Shown here: positions 42,567 to 51,283 of the stretch, piece after piece
Numbering within the stretch: position 1 is the stretch's first letter
Layout: each line of letters starts with the position of its first letter
Origin: G965197555 sp965197555
GTDB lineage: Bacteria; Chloroflexota; Dehalococcoidia; Lucifugimonadales; UBA3495
Direction: 5' to 3'
Assembly (NCBI GenBank): GCA_965197555.1
Contig: OZ240213.1
Location: 1,736,001 to 1,800,000 of the forward strand
Length of the DNA: 64,000 nt
Notes under the pieces: generated by a model
Seen by the model: only the letters and a program-made list of their open reading frames with translations
What the model was told of the DNA's origin: nothing
Database searches by the model: none
Position numbers and translations under genes: made by a program

Positions 42567-43052
42567 TCAACCCTTGGCAGGGTCATACCACCTGCTTTGA
42601 TAAAACATCAGGGGAACGCCCGAGTCATTTCGGTGAATCTCCTTCACTTCCCCCAGGTAGATGGTGTGATCACCATAAACATGGGTACCTATGACCTGAC
42701 ATCCCAAGAACACCATGGAGTTGTCTAGGACCGGAAGCCCCTCCTCTGTTCCCGAAAAGCTATATTCCACGCCGCCAGTGCGGTCCTCTGGTCGTTTGGC
42801 GAAGTACACGCCTACATCTTGTTGCTCCTGTCGAAGAATGTTCACCCCGAAACGACCAGTATTCGCCAAGAAACCGTTGGTGTAAGTTCCATGAGCGACG
42901 CAGATAAGCACCACAGGAGGTTCCAAGCAAACGGACGTAAATGCATTAGCAGTCATGGAGTGCGGCTGCCCTTGATCGTCCACCGTGGTTATCACGGTAA
43001 CTCCGGTGGCAAACTGGCTCATGGCCATTCTGAATTCGTCTTTAGTCACCAA
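42567..43052 (-). CDS. Flavin reductase-like (FMN-binding split barrel) protein
   Basis: 161 residues of the HpaC/flavin-reductase family: FRMAMSQFATGVTVITT, HSMTANAFTSVCLEPPVVLICV, FGVNIL, and GDHTIYLGEV near the C-terminus. Such enzymes supply reduced FMN to two-component flavin monooxygenases, so it may feed the LLM-class oxidoreductases of this genome. None is adjacent. The start is TTG 43052 or the next-codon GTG; an AAAGGTG site precedes both. Confidence 0.88.
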   Translation of the reverse strand: MVTKDEFRMAMSQFATGVTVITTVDDQGQPHSMTANAFTSVCLEPPVVLICVAHGTYTNGFLANTGRFGVNILRQEQQDVGVYFAKRPEDRTGGVEYSFSGTEEGLPVLDNSMVFLGCQVIGTHVYGDHTIYLGEVKEIHRNDSGVPLMFYQSRWYDPAKG

Positions 43053-43184
43053 GTTGGCACCTTTCTTCAGGGATTGGCCCCATTATAGATTGTATCCAGC
43101 CCTTAGCCAACTGTCGGTCAGCTTCTTGCGGATACCATGGGAGTCAATGTCAACAAGAGTGATCCAAGAGTGCTCCGATAGGGA

Positions 43185-44159
43185 TCAATGAGGGTATGGT
43201 TGAAAGCAACTAGCAATGTCCTCCACTGGGCAGGTGGCGGCTAAACCGGCGTCCAACTTTAACACCGAATTGCAGGGGATTAAGCCAGAGAATAGCGCAG
43301 GATGGGTCAATTCGGCCAAGATCTCCGCTCCCTGCACGACCCGAGGGCCAGGATTGCTGAAGTAGACGTGGTCTATCACGTAAACTTCCCCATCCCGCAC
43401 CGCAGGCAATTCCTCCCATCCGTCGTGGGCGACCAGCCATGGGATTTCTCTGAGGCTTCGCTCCAAATCGGATGAACACAGGTCAACGAACAGTTTTTCC
43501 GGTGCGTAGGTCTTAACGTCCTGCCAGGTCAACCGAGTGGCCGGAGAACCCGGAGGGTAGAGTTTGGCGGATCCGCCGGCCAGGTTCAGCAAGTCTGGTA
43601 TCCAATGTCCACCAAAAACTAGGGGATTGATACCCTCTAGGGAAAGCACCTTCGGACGCCGCGACACGTTGCTTAGCGCTCGCTCAATGGCTCCGAACCG
43701 CTCCTTCAGCCTCTGGACCAACTCAGCCGCTTCTCGGACCGCGCAACAAGCCTGTCCCACCTCATCAATGCTGGCCAGGATTCCGTCCAGCGTCCGGGGT
43801 TGAAGAACCAGGACCTGGGGTGCGACGGGGATCGGCCTTACCGCCTCTTCTACCGAGGCAGCATCGACCTCGCAATAGTAGCAAAGGTCTTGGGTCAGGA
43901 TAATGTCGGGAGCCTCACGAAGCAGCCATTCCTGGTCTAGCTCGTAGGGGCTTTCGCCGGAGGCCAAGAGCCTGTGCATCAGCTCATCGACTTCTTGACT
44001 GGATAAAATCGAGGGGTCAATCTTGCTACGGCTAACCGTCTGTTTCGTACGGGCTTCAGGGGGATATTGACAGAGATCGGATACTCCGATTATCTGGTCT
44101 CCCAGCCCCAGGTCAAATAGAATTTCTGTCCCGCTGGGAAGTAGCGAGTAAATCCTCAC
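43185..44159 (-). CDS. Cobalamin-binding (BtuF-like) periplasmic-binding-fold protein
   Basis: 324 residues with the two-lobed BtuF/FepB fold: MRIYSLLPSGTEILFDLGL, IIGVSDLCQYPPE, APDIILTQDLCYYCEVD, and PWLVAHDGWEELPAVRDGEVYVID. It has no signal peptide or lipobox and no ABC permease/ATPase neighbour, matching the family of stand-alone 'cobalamin-binding proteins' rather than a true transporter component. The CxxC in the TQDLC motif is typical of that family. It may handle corrinoids in the cytosol; the isolated cbiL-type gene is the only other corrin gene here. Confidence 0.78.
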   Translation of the reverse strand: MRIYSLLPSGTEILFDLGLGDQIIGVSDLCQYPPEARTKQTVSRSKIDPSILSSQEVDELMHRLLASGESPYELDQEWLLREAPDIILTQDLCYYCEVDAASVEEAVRPIPVAPQVLVLQPRTLDGILASIDEVGQACCAVREAAELVQRLKERFGAIERALSNVSRRPKVLSLEGINPLVFGGHWIPDLLNLAGGSAKLYPPGSPATRLTWQDVKTYAPEKLFVDLCSSDLERSLREIPWLVAHDGWEELPAVRDGEVYVIDHVYFSNPGPRVVQGAEILAELTHPALFSGLIPCNSVLKLDAGLAATCPVEDIASCFQPYPH

Positions 44160-44563
44160 GTCGGTTTGAGACCCCTCCGAACCAACTATGATGCGACTGC
44201 TAGCTCAGGGCCGACCTGCAGCCGCCGAGTGTATTATAGACTACCGTCGCGGAGGGTGAGCCATGTCCGATAAGCGATTAACGGCAATCACGTCCAATTT
44301 TTTGACCGAGGCCGATGGATGCCACAGTGATGGCGTCCCCCGCGCCCAGCGGCGAAAAGCCGGGACCCGGAATTGGTTGCTTCTCTGCGTGGTTGCCTCA
44401 ACGTACGAAAGGAGGGTCTGGATTCCTGCCTCCGCCGGCAAGCCGAGCAGTGAGCGAGAGGCCCGCTTTCGTTATCTATCAAACGAACGGGATTGATCGG
44501 GCTGAGCGCCAGTACTGGCGGCGAGGATGAGTCCCGGCTAGGAGAGGGCACGACGAGTTCCAA
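44160..44563. other. Intergenic region with a REP-like element
   Basis: A 404-base gap between divergent genes. No B12-box is visible before the cobalamin-binding gene. A minus-strand TATAAT lies near 44232-44237. Positions about 44400-44450 (GTACGAAAGGAGGGTCTGG then ATTCCTGCCTCCGCCGGCAAGC) resemble the short dispersed repeats that in many genomes read as 'MPAEAGIQ' on the reverse strand. The overlapping short reading frames look spurious. Confidence 0.35.
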
Positions 44564-45844
44564 GTGAATTCCTTCTTGGCAGACAAGGAATGGAGCCACC
44601 TGGACCTAATCAGGCTGGGTGCCTATAGCTTCGGCATTACGGGGTTCCTGCTTGGCATGGATACCGTTGTTCTGCCGTTCTTCGTGTTGACGGTCGCTCC
44701 GGATGCGCTCAAGAACACCTACCTGGCGGTCCTAGGGCTGAGCGGTTTGCTAATGGCAGGGGTAGTCCAAGCGGTCATTGGCTGGTTGAGTGATAGGACC
44801 TACACTCCGTTGGGCAGGAGAGTACCGTACCTTCTGTGGGGTTCCGCTTTCGCATCAATAGGTCTGCTCGGGGTCGGGTTTGCTCCGAATTATCTCGTCT
44901 TATTCGGCGTCTGGATGTTTACCCAGGCCAACGTGAACGTTGGCTACGGCCCATTCAATGCCCTGATCAGAGACTTGGTTCCTGTTAGCCGTACGGGGGT
45001 CGCCTCCGCCATAAAAATTCTCGCCGACGCCGCAGGGGGTGCGGTGCTAATTGCGTTGGCCGGAGAGCTCATGGGCCGTAGCTCTCCTGGTGGGACCGTG
45101 GACTTGAAGTGGGTTGCACTGGGTTCCCTGGGGTTCGTGCTAATTCTGACGTCCCTGATTACCTCGTCTATCGTGCGTTCCAGAGAGGTTGGCGGCGAAT
45201 CTCCGTCCCAAGTGAGTATGTCTCCTGCCAGTCCAAACTCAGGGTTACATCCTCAGTTACCCCTGTTCCTGTTGTCACGTCTGCTGATGTTTAGCGCTAT
45301 AGCGTCATTTCCTACCTACGCTCTTTTCTTCCTCGACGATCTTGGCGTAGACAATCCAGCCCAGACCTTGGGGAGAATGATCCCGGTCATCGGAGGAGCG
45401 GTCATTCTCAGTGTTTACCCCGCGGGCCGCCTCTCCGATCAAATAGGAAGGAAGCCGGTAATAATGGTTGGGGCAATGGGCGCCGCAGGCAGTACCATAT
45501 GGATGCTGGCGGCCAGTAGCGCAATAGAGGCAATGGCCATTGCTGGCGTCATCGGCTTCTCAGTTGGCGTCTTGGTCAGTCCCAACTGGGCACTGGCCAA
45601 CGACCTGGGACCCCGCGGGCGGGAAGGTCTACATATGGGCATGGTCAACCTATCCACCATCGGTGGATTCGCCGTGGCTAAGGTGGTTGGCCCTGGTATC
45701 GACTTGGTGAACCGATTCTGGCCATCCTCGGGTTATGATCCCCTGCTCATATTCTGTTCCGCCCTATTCTTCATCGGGGCGTTGCTCCTAATGCCGCTCA
45801 AGACCCCGGTCGACGGCTCGCTTGTGTCCGCTGAAACGACCTAA
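44564..45844 (+). CDS. MFS transporter
   Basis: A 426-residue, 12-helix major facilitator. GTG 44564 follows a GGAGAGGG site. Loop 2-3 has GWLSDRTYTPLGRRVPYLLWG, the D-R-(x)-GRR-(x)-P-(Y/F) pattern of the glycoside-pentoside-hexuronide/sugar-type MFS. The second-half copy is GRLSDQIGRKPVIMVG. Substrate cannot be read from sequence; a sugar or sugar acid is possible. Confidence 0.8.
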   Translation: MNSFLADKEWSHLDLIRLGAYSFGITGFLLGMDTVVLPFFVLTVAPDALKNTYLAVLGLSGLLMAGVVQAVIGWLSDRTYTPLGRRVPYLLWGSAFASIGLLGVGFAPNYLVLFGVWMFTQANVNVGYGPFNALIRDLVPVSRTGVASAIKILADAAGGAVLIALAGELMGRSSPGGTVDLKWVALGSLGFVLILTSLITSSIVRSREVGGESPSQVSMSPASPNSGLHPQLPLFLLSRLLMFSAIASFPTYALFFLDDLGVDNPAQTLGRMIPVIGGAVILSVYPAGRLSDQIGRKPVIMVGAMGAAGSTIWMLAASSAIEAMAIAGVIGFSVGVLVSPNWALANDLGPRGREGLHMGMVNLSTIGGFAVAKVVGPGIDLVNRFWPSSGYDPLLIFCSALFFIGALLLMPLKTPVDGSLVSAETT

Positions 45845-45910
45845 TGGGGGGCGTCCTGGTGTCGTTGCCTGGCATTCCATACGGGACAAGGGACTTAAGC
45901 TAGCCGGTGC

Positions 45911-46678
45911 TTAGGCGACCTGCCTAACGCTTGCTGCCACCTTCCCCAGGAAGTCTGCTGCACCCTGGGCTACCCAGGCATTCCACGAGGTCATCAAGAA
46001 CCGGGCCCCTTGTTCGACGTAGCTGGCCAGGTTGTCCTGGGTCACCAGGGTGCCGGCGATCCGGCCCGAGGCCCTGATCTTGGCCAACGCGTCGGTTATG
46101 GCCTGCTGGACGTCGGGATGGCCGGGGTTTCCGATGTGCCCCATGGTCTGTGCCAGGTCCGAGGGTGCAACAAAGAACACATCGATGTTATCCACTGTTA
46201 GGATGTCATCCAGGTTTCTCAGGGCTTCTTCCTCTTCCAGGAGCACGATCACCATAGTTTGGTCATTGGCTTGATGGAAATAGTCAGAAACTCCATAGGA
46301 CTGCCTCCCACCAAACATGCCGCGGTACCCCAGCGGGGAGTATTTGGCGGACTGCATAGCTTGCTCCGCTGCGTCCCTGCTACTTACGTGAGGTACTACA
46401 ATGCCCATGGAACCCCGGTCCAGGGTACGAGTAATCAACCAGGGCTCGTTGGAGGTAACACGGGTAATTGACGTCATCCCCCATAGGTCGCAGGCTCGGG
46501 TCATATCCCCCAATTGGTCCCAGTCTACCGGCCCATGTTCGCACTCGATCCAAGCGGCATCGAAACCCAATGGGCCAAGGAAGTCTATGGTGTCGGCATC
46601 CTGAAGTCCGGAGATGGTGGTCACCACCTTACCTTCCTTTAGTCTCTGCTTGGCGGGATTGATTCTTAAGTCAGGCAT
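45911..46678 (-). CDS. HpcH/HpaI-family aldolase
   Basis: 255 residues from ATG 46678, which has AAAGGAGG upstream. It is a TIM-barrel class II pyruvate aldolase: DFLGPLGFDAAWIECEHGPVDW, the Arg of SITRVTSNEP, GIVVPHVSS, an acidic LLEEEEAL in place of the usual I-E-T metal segment, and FFVAPSDLAQTMGH. Members cleave hydroxy-keto-acids from aromatic or sugar-acid breakdown. It lies 47 bases downstream of the asparaginase-like gene, probably in one transcript. Confidence 0.88.
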   Translation of the reverse strand: MPDLRINPAKQRLKEGKVVTTISGLQDADTIDFLGPLGFDAAWIECEHGPVDWDQLGDMTRACDLWGMTSITRVTSNEPWLITRTLDRGSMGIVVPHVSSRDAAEQAMQSAKYSPLGYRGMFGGRQSYGVSDYFHQANDQTMVIVLLEEEEALRNLDDILTVDNIDVFFVAPSDLAQTMGHIGNPGHPDVQQAITDALAKIRASGRIAGTLVTQDNLASYVEQGARFLMTSWNAWVAQGAADFLGKVAASVRQVA

Positions 46679-46725
46679 TTGATGCCTCCTTTCGGTGTCA
46701 ACTGGGGTGTCCCGACCCGGATGGG

Positions 46726-47733
46726 TCAATATTCAGCGAAGAGCCTCTGCAGCTCCTCTCGGTCCCGAGTCAGGGTCAGGCCAAGCATTAGCAAGACCCG
46801 GGCTTTCTGGGGCAGGAGATTGTCGCAGGCGATGAAGCCTCGTTCCTCTTTCCCGGGAGTGGAGATGACCCGGCCAGCAACCGACCTTGAGGCAAGCACC
46901 ACCGGGATGCCGTCCCGGACCGCCGCTGCCCCGGCCTCTTGGACTTTCGGTGGGAACGTGCCCCCACCAAATCCGGCCAAGACCAGCCCGTCGGACCCGT
47001 TGCGGCGTACCGCGTCCACCAGAAGCCCGTCCGCGCCCGCGTAGGAGTAAACAATATCCACTCTTGGCAAAGCCTGAGTGTCAGAGATGTCGAAGGGGGT
47101 TGCAGTGGTATGGGCCCGTAATGGAGCCCTGTAGAAGATGACCAGGCCGTCGGAGTCCGCGTAACCAAGGTACCCTAGTTCGTTGGGCTTGAAGGTCTCC
47201 ACTCGAAAAGTGTTAGCCTTGGTAACGTCCCTGGCGCACTGGATCTCGTTGTTCAACACGGTCAGTACGCCCTTGCCGCCCGCATCGGAGCAAGCAGCGA
47301 TGCGCACGGCGTCCAGAAGGTTGAGGTCAGCGTCGGTGCTGATCGCCGTGGGAGGCCGCATCGCGCCGGTGACCACCACAGGTTTGGATGACTTGACGGT
47401 AAGGTGGAGAAAATAAGCCGTTTCCTCCAGGGTGGCTGTTCCATGGGTTATCGCTACCCCGGTAACATCACCCTCCTCTTCGAAAATCTGGTTGACCCGT
47501 TGGCCCAGTTGGAGCCACTCGGGTGGGCCGATGGCTGTACTGCCCACGCTGAGCATGTCCTCGGAACGCACGTGAGCCACCCCGTTGATTTCGGGGACCC
47601 GGTCCAGGGATTGTTGTATAGTCAGGTGCTCGCCCAACTCCGAATAGAGCATATAGTCCAAGCGGTCAGGCCCCACACCGGCGATACTTCCCCCGGTACC
47701 AATAACCCGGACAATGGGTTTGGTGGTCGTCAT
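46726..47733 (-). CDS. Asparaginase-like protein with altered active site
   Basis: 335 residues of the bacterial asparaginase/glutaminase fold. Signature 1 is intact (GTGGSIAG, nucleophile Thr13). Signature 2, normally HGTDT(M/L)EET, reads HGTATLEET: Thr99 is kept but the substrate-binding Asp is Ala100. Lys172 of ARDVTK is kept. In classical enzymes the Asp holds the substrate's alpha-amino group, so this protein probably acts on a different amide or lactam. No signal peptide. It is paired with an HpaI-type aldolase gene on the same strand. Confidence 0.85.
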   Translation of the reverse strand: MTTTKPIVRVIGTGGSIAGVGPDRLDYMLYSELGEHLTIQQSLDRVPEINGVAHVRSEDMLSVGSTAIGPPEWLQLGQRVNQIFEEEGDVTGVAITHGTATLEETAYFLHLTVKSSKPVVVTGAMRPPTAISTDADLNLLDAVRIAACSDAGGKGVLTVLNNEIQCARDVTKANTFRVETFKPNELGYLGYADSDGLVIFYRAPLRAHTTATPFDISDTQALPRVDIVYSYAGADGLLVDAVRRNGSDGLVLAGFGGGTFPPKVQEAGAAAVRDGIPVVLASRSVAGRVISTPGKEERGFIACDNLLPQKARVLLMLGLTLTRDREELQRLFAEY

Positions 47734-47829
47734 GATATCCGCCTCCCAGATAGGTGCTCGCGGAGAATAGTATCGTATCCCGTACCGTTTGTATAATTAA
47801 GTCCAAGGAAAGCGAAAAGGACGGACGCG

Positions 47830-48561
47830 GTGCGAGCCCTAGTTTTATCGGACATACACTCTAATCTGGAGGCATTGACGGCGGTCTTGGAAGACGCCGG
47901 ATGTCGAGGCGATTACGACGTACTCTGGTGCCTGGGCGACTTTGTGGGGTACGGCCCCGACCCCAGCGCTTGTATTGCATTGGCACGGCAATATCAGCTA
48001 TTGGCCGTAGCGGGCAACCACGATCACGGGGCTGCGGGTGTGGCCAGCGTGGATGACTTCAACGCGGCCGCAAGAAGGGCCATTGATTGGACTCGCGACC
48101 AGCTTTCCAGCAGCGATGTGGAGTTCCTGGCCGGTCTGCCGCTGGTGGAGATCGAGGAGCCCTTCACCCTGGTGCACGGGAGCCTTCGTGACCCGATTGT
48201 AGAATATCTCTTGGACCGAAACGCTGCCATCGCCACTTTGGACCGGATGAATAGCCGGTTCTGCTGGGTTGGTCATTCCCATTTCCCCTTTATATGCCGG
48301 GAGAATAATGGGGTGCCCCGGTTCGATGAATTTACCGTCGACAAGGTCTTCCCTCTAGGCGATGAGCGCTGGATCATCAACCCAGGATGCGTGGGACAAC
48401 CGAGGGATGGCGATCCCCGGCCCAGCTACGCGATCTTTGATGACCAGGGCTTCACCATCGAGCGACACCGAGTGACTTACCATATCGGAGATACCCAAGC
48501 AAAAATGCGTGACGCCGGGCTTCCCGAGTATCTGATCCAACGTCTCTCCCAAGGCGTATGA
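47830..48561 (+). CDS. Metallophosphoesterase (YfcE/ApaH-like)
   Basis: 243 residues with the complete calcineurin-type di-metal site: LSDIHSN (7-13), GDFVGYGP, AGNHDH, VHGSLRD and GHSHFPF, then NPGCVGQPRDGDPRPSYAIF at the C-terminus. Start is GTG 47830. These small enzymes hydrolyse phosphodiesters such as cyclic or dinucleotide substrates; the exact one is unknown. It is divergent from the asparaginase-like gene. Confidence 0.9.
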   Translation: MRALVLSDIHSNLEALTAVLEDAGCRGDYDVLWCLGDFVGYGPDPSACIALARQYQLLAVAGNHDHGAAGVASVDDFNAAARRAIDWTRDQLSSSDVEFLAGLPLVEIEEPFTLVHGSLRDPIVEYLLDRNAAIATLDRMNSRFCWVGHSHFPFICRENNGVPRFDEFTVDKVFPLGDERWIINPGCVGQPRDGDPRPSYAIFDDQGFTIERHRVTYHIGDTQAKMRDAGLPEYLIQRLSQGV

Positions 48562-48681
48562 CATTAGGGGGCAAGGGCGCAACACCTACGCAGGTGGGCC
48601 ACAGCGGGGAGGTTCAAACCCACTCTGCGGTTCAATTGCTAGCCGATTCCTGCTAGACTTAAGTATCGACAACTGGCATCT

Positions 48682-48757
48682 GGCCCGCTAGCTCAACTGG
48701 CAGAGCAACGGACTCTTAATCCGTAGGTTCTCGGTTCGATCCCGAGGCGGGTCACCA
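48682..48757 (+). tRNA. tRNA-Lys (anticodon CTT)
   Basis: A full cloverleaf: acceptor GGCCCGC/GCGGGTC (one G-T pair), D arm GCTC...GAGC, anticodon stem ACGGA/TCCGT with loop CTCTTAA giving CTT, T arm CTCGG-TTCGATC-CCGAG, discriminator A and an encoded CCA (48755-48757). Confidence 0.95.
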
Positions 48758-49086
48758 GCATTTCGCTTCCAAGACAGCCCCTGGGTCATCCCCAGTGGGG
48801 GCGGCCCCTGCGCCAGCACTACGTTGAATAGGCGAATGACCTGGTCCGAACAACGGGCTGGTGCCCCCTCCGCGGCGGATGGGTTACCCCTACGGTCCAT
48901 TTAGAAGTTTCCCTCGCTGCTTGAACATTGGACTACCCCAACCATTCATCTGAGCCGACTCGTACTAGTCGGTCGCCTGGAACGGCGCTGCGGACGACGT
49001 GTGCTTCCGGTATGCGATAATTGCTACAGTGTTAAGGGTCCGGAGCAATCATTAAAGCAGGAAGCGATTGAGGCAATAGCGGTTGA
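48758..49086. other. Intergenic region between tRNA-Lys and ABC gene
   Basis: 329 bases without a supported gene. A hairpin with CTGGG (48781-48785) and CCCAG (48791-48795), extended by outer C/G pairs, follows the tRNA by about 20 bases and could end its transcript, though no T-run follows. Nothing else was recognised. Confidence 0.4.
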
Positions 49087-50862
49087 ATGGTAGTAGCTAG
49101 CTACACGGACATTACTCTGTTTCACCGGTTGTTGCGCCAGTCGAGGCCCTACTGGCTTCACATCGCCGCGGTGTTCGCGGTCGGTCTATTGTCGACTCCC
49201 TTGGCGTTACTCACTCCCCTGGCGCTGAAGATCACTGTCGACAGCGTCATCGGCTCCCATCCACTCCCGGGTTTCCTGACAACATTGCTGCCTTCCTCGG
49301 TACCGGGTTCCGACATGGCTTTGCTGGTCTTCGCGGTGGTGTTGTTTGTAGTGGTTGCTCTGTTGACGCAACTCCAACAGCTTGGAAGTTCGTTGTTGCG
49401 TACCTACACCGGTGAGAAGCTGGTGTTGGACTTCCGGACTCGGATATTCCGCCACAGTCAGCGCCTTTCGCTGGCCTATCACGACTCCAAGGGTACGGCG
49501 GACTCGACCTACCGCATTCAGTACGACGCTCCGGCGATACAGAGCGTTGCGATCGACGGTCTCATTCCCTTGACTACGGCAGGTGTCACGCTGGTGGGAA
49601 TGATCTACATCACCGCCCTCATCGACTGGCAACTAGCCTTGGTGGCTTTGGCCATCTCGCCCGTTGTGGTGACTCTGATCCGGGTATATCGTCAACGGCT
49701 TCGCAGCCAGTCTCGGGAAGTCAAGAGGCTTGAGACTTCCGCCCTGTCGGTGGTGCAGGAGGTACTGGCTGCCATCCGCGTAGTCAAAGCGTTCGGACAG
49801 GAGGGCCGAGAAGAGAAGCGGTTTCTCAGTTGCTCCAGTGAAGGCATGGTAGCACGAGTCCGCCTGGCCATTGGCGAGGGTGGCTTTGGTGTGATGGTGG
49901 GTATGACCACTGCGATCGGAACAGCCACTATATTGTTCATTGGCGTGCGCCACGTGCAGACGGGGGTTTTGACCCTGGGCGATTTGCTCTTGATCATGTC
50001 CTACGTTGTGCAACTCTATGAGCCGCTGAGAACTATCGGCAGGCAATCAGCAACTTTGCAGCGGGCCTTGGCCAGCGCGGAGCGGGCCTTTGCTCTTCTT
50101 GATGAAGCTCAGGATGTCGCGGAACGGCCCAATGCGCGTCCGGTATCCAGGGCCTCGGGTGCATTAGAGTTTCGGGACGTTTCATTCGCTTACGATGAGC
50201 AGAGACCGGTCCTTCGTCATGTATCCTTCGTGATCGGAGCCGGCACTCGGCTAGGCATAGCCGGCGCCACTGGCGCTGGTAAGACCACCCTGGTGAACTT
50301 GCTCAGTCGTTTCTACGACCCCACCTCTGGCCAGATACTGCTGGACAGCGTCGATCTTAGAGACTACAAGCTGGCAGAACTGCGCGACCAATTCACTGTG
50401 GTACTTCAAGAGCCTGTGTTATTCTCGACCAGCGTCGCTGAGAACATAGCCTACGCCCGGCCCAACGCCGGATTCGGCGATATTGTGGCAGCGGCGAAGG
50501 CGGCCAACGCCCATGACTTCATTACGACGCTGCCGGATGGCTATGAGACCCTGGTTGGGGAGCGGGGTATGCGCTTGTCGGGGGGAGAACGTCAACGTAT
50601 TTCCTTAGCCCGCGCCTTCCTGAAGGACGCCCCTATCATCATCCTAGACGAACCGACCAACTCGGTGGACACTACTACTGAGGCCTCGATCATGGACTCG
50701 ATGCAGCGACTCATGGCGGACCGCACCACGATCATGATTGCGCACCGGCTGAGCACGCTGGAGAATTGCGACGAGTTGCTGGTGATCGAAGACGGCGGGG
50801 TGGTCTCGTTGGCTGCCCAGGGGCCAGCTTCCCTTAAACAAGCGCTTGAGAGAAGCGCCTGA
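49087..50862 (+). CDS. ABC transporter, fused permease/ATPase (MsbA/MDR type)
   Basis: A 591-residue half-transporter that should work as a dimer in the plasma membrane. The N-terminal six-helix domain covers about 15-310. The ATPase domain has Walker A GATGAGKTT (about 394-402), LSGGERQR (about 497), Walker B IIILDEPTNSVD (about 517) and the H-loop IAHRLST. Substrates of this subfamily are lipids, drugs or peptides; none can be named here. It stands between two tRNA genes with no partner half-transporter. Confidence 0.92.
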   Translation: MVVASYTDITLFHRLLRQSRPYWLHIAAVFAVGLLSTPLALLTPLALKITVDSVIGSHPLPGFLTTLLPSSVPGSDMALLVFAVVLFVVVALLTQLQQLGSSLLRTYTGEKLVLDFRTRIFRHSQRLSLAYHDSKGTADSTYRIQYDAPAIQSVAIDGLIPLTTAGVTLVGMIYITALIDWQLALVALAISPVVVTLIRVYRQRLRSQSREVKRLETSALSVVQEVLAAIRVVKAFGQEGREEKRFLSCSSEGMVARVRLAIGEGGFGVMVGMTTAIGTATILFIGVRHVQTGVLTLGDLLLIMSYVVQLYEPLRTIGRQSATLQRALASAERAFALLDEAQDVAERPNARPVSRASGALEFRDVSFAYDEQRPVLRHVSFVIGAGTRLGIAGATGAGKTTLVNLLSRFYDPTSGQILLDSVDLRDYKLAELRDQFTVVLQEPVLFSTSVAENIAYARPNAGFGDIVAAAKAANAHDFITTLPDGYETLVGERGMRLSGGERQRISLARAFLKDAPIIILDEPTNSVDTTTEASIMDSMQRLMADRTTIMIAHRLSTLENCDELLVIEDGGVVSLAAQGPASLKQALERSA

Positions 50863-51075
50863 GTCGGGCGTACTTCCCACTCCACCGGTAGGGAACGCGT
50901 TAGGGTTCTTGGCAGCAATTAGCCTCCATAAGAATTCGGGGCGTCCTGTGTCGCCACTTCAGGAAAGAACTGCGAAAAGATTCCTAGCCCTCTATGAGTT
51001 GGGTTGTGCAGCGAGGCGCGACGGGAAGTAACTAGGCCGCAAAGGAATTGGGTATAATCGAAGCGGGTCATTCGT

Positions 51076-51157
51076 GGGGAAGTGTCGAAACTGGTAGACG
51101 AGCATGATTTAGGATCATGTGCTGAAAAGCGTGGGAGTTCGAGTCTCCCCTTCCCCA
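51076..51157 (+). tRNA. tRNA-Leu (anticodon TAG)
   Basis: A class II tRNA: acceptor GGGGAAG (51076-51082) with CTTCCCC (51150-51156), T8G9, D arm TCG...CGA, anticodon stem CATGA/TCATG with loop TTTAGGA giving TAG, a long variable arm (TGCTGAAAAGCGT), T arm GGGAG-TTCGAGT-CTCCC and discriminator A at 51157. CCA is not encoded, unlike in the tRNA-Lys gene. A TTTTT run follows. Confidence 0.93.
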
Positions 51158-51283
51158 CTTTTTCCGCTCGGGGTATGCTGTTATCGGGTTGACCCATTCT
51201 TTGACGCATCCATTCCATTACGCATAAAATGTGGTATCCAGCACGTCGGGGCAGTTCTAGGCACCCCGTTCGGGAGAGGATTG

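Noticed and set aside
44160..44400. Cobalamin riboswitch before the cobalamin-binding gene
   Set aside because: No B12-box-like sequence could be found on the minus strand.
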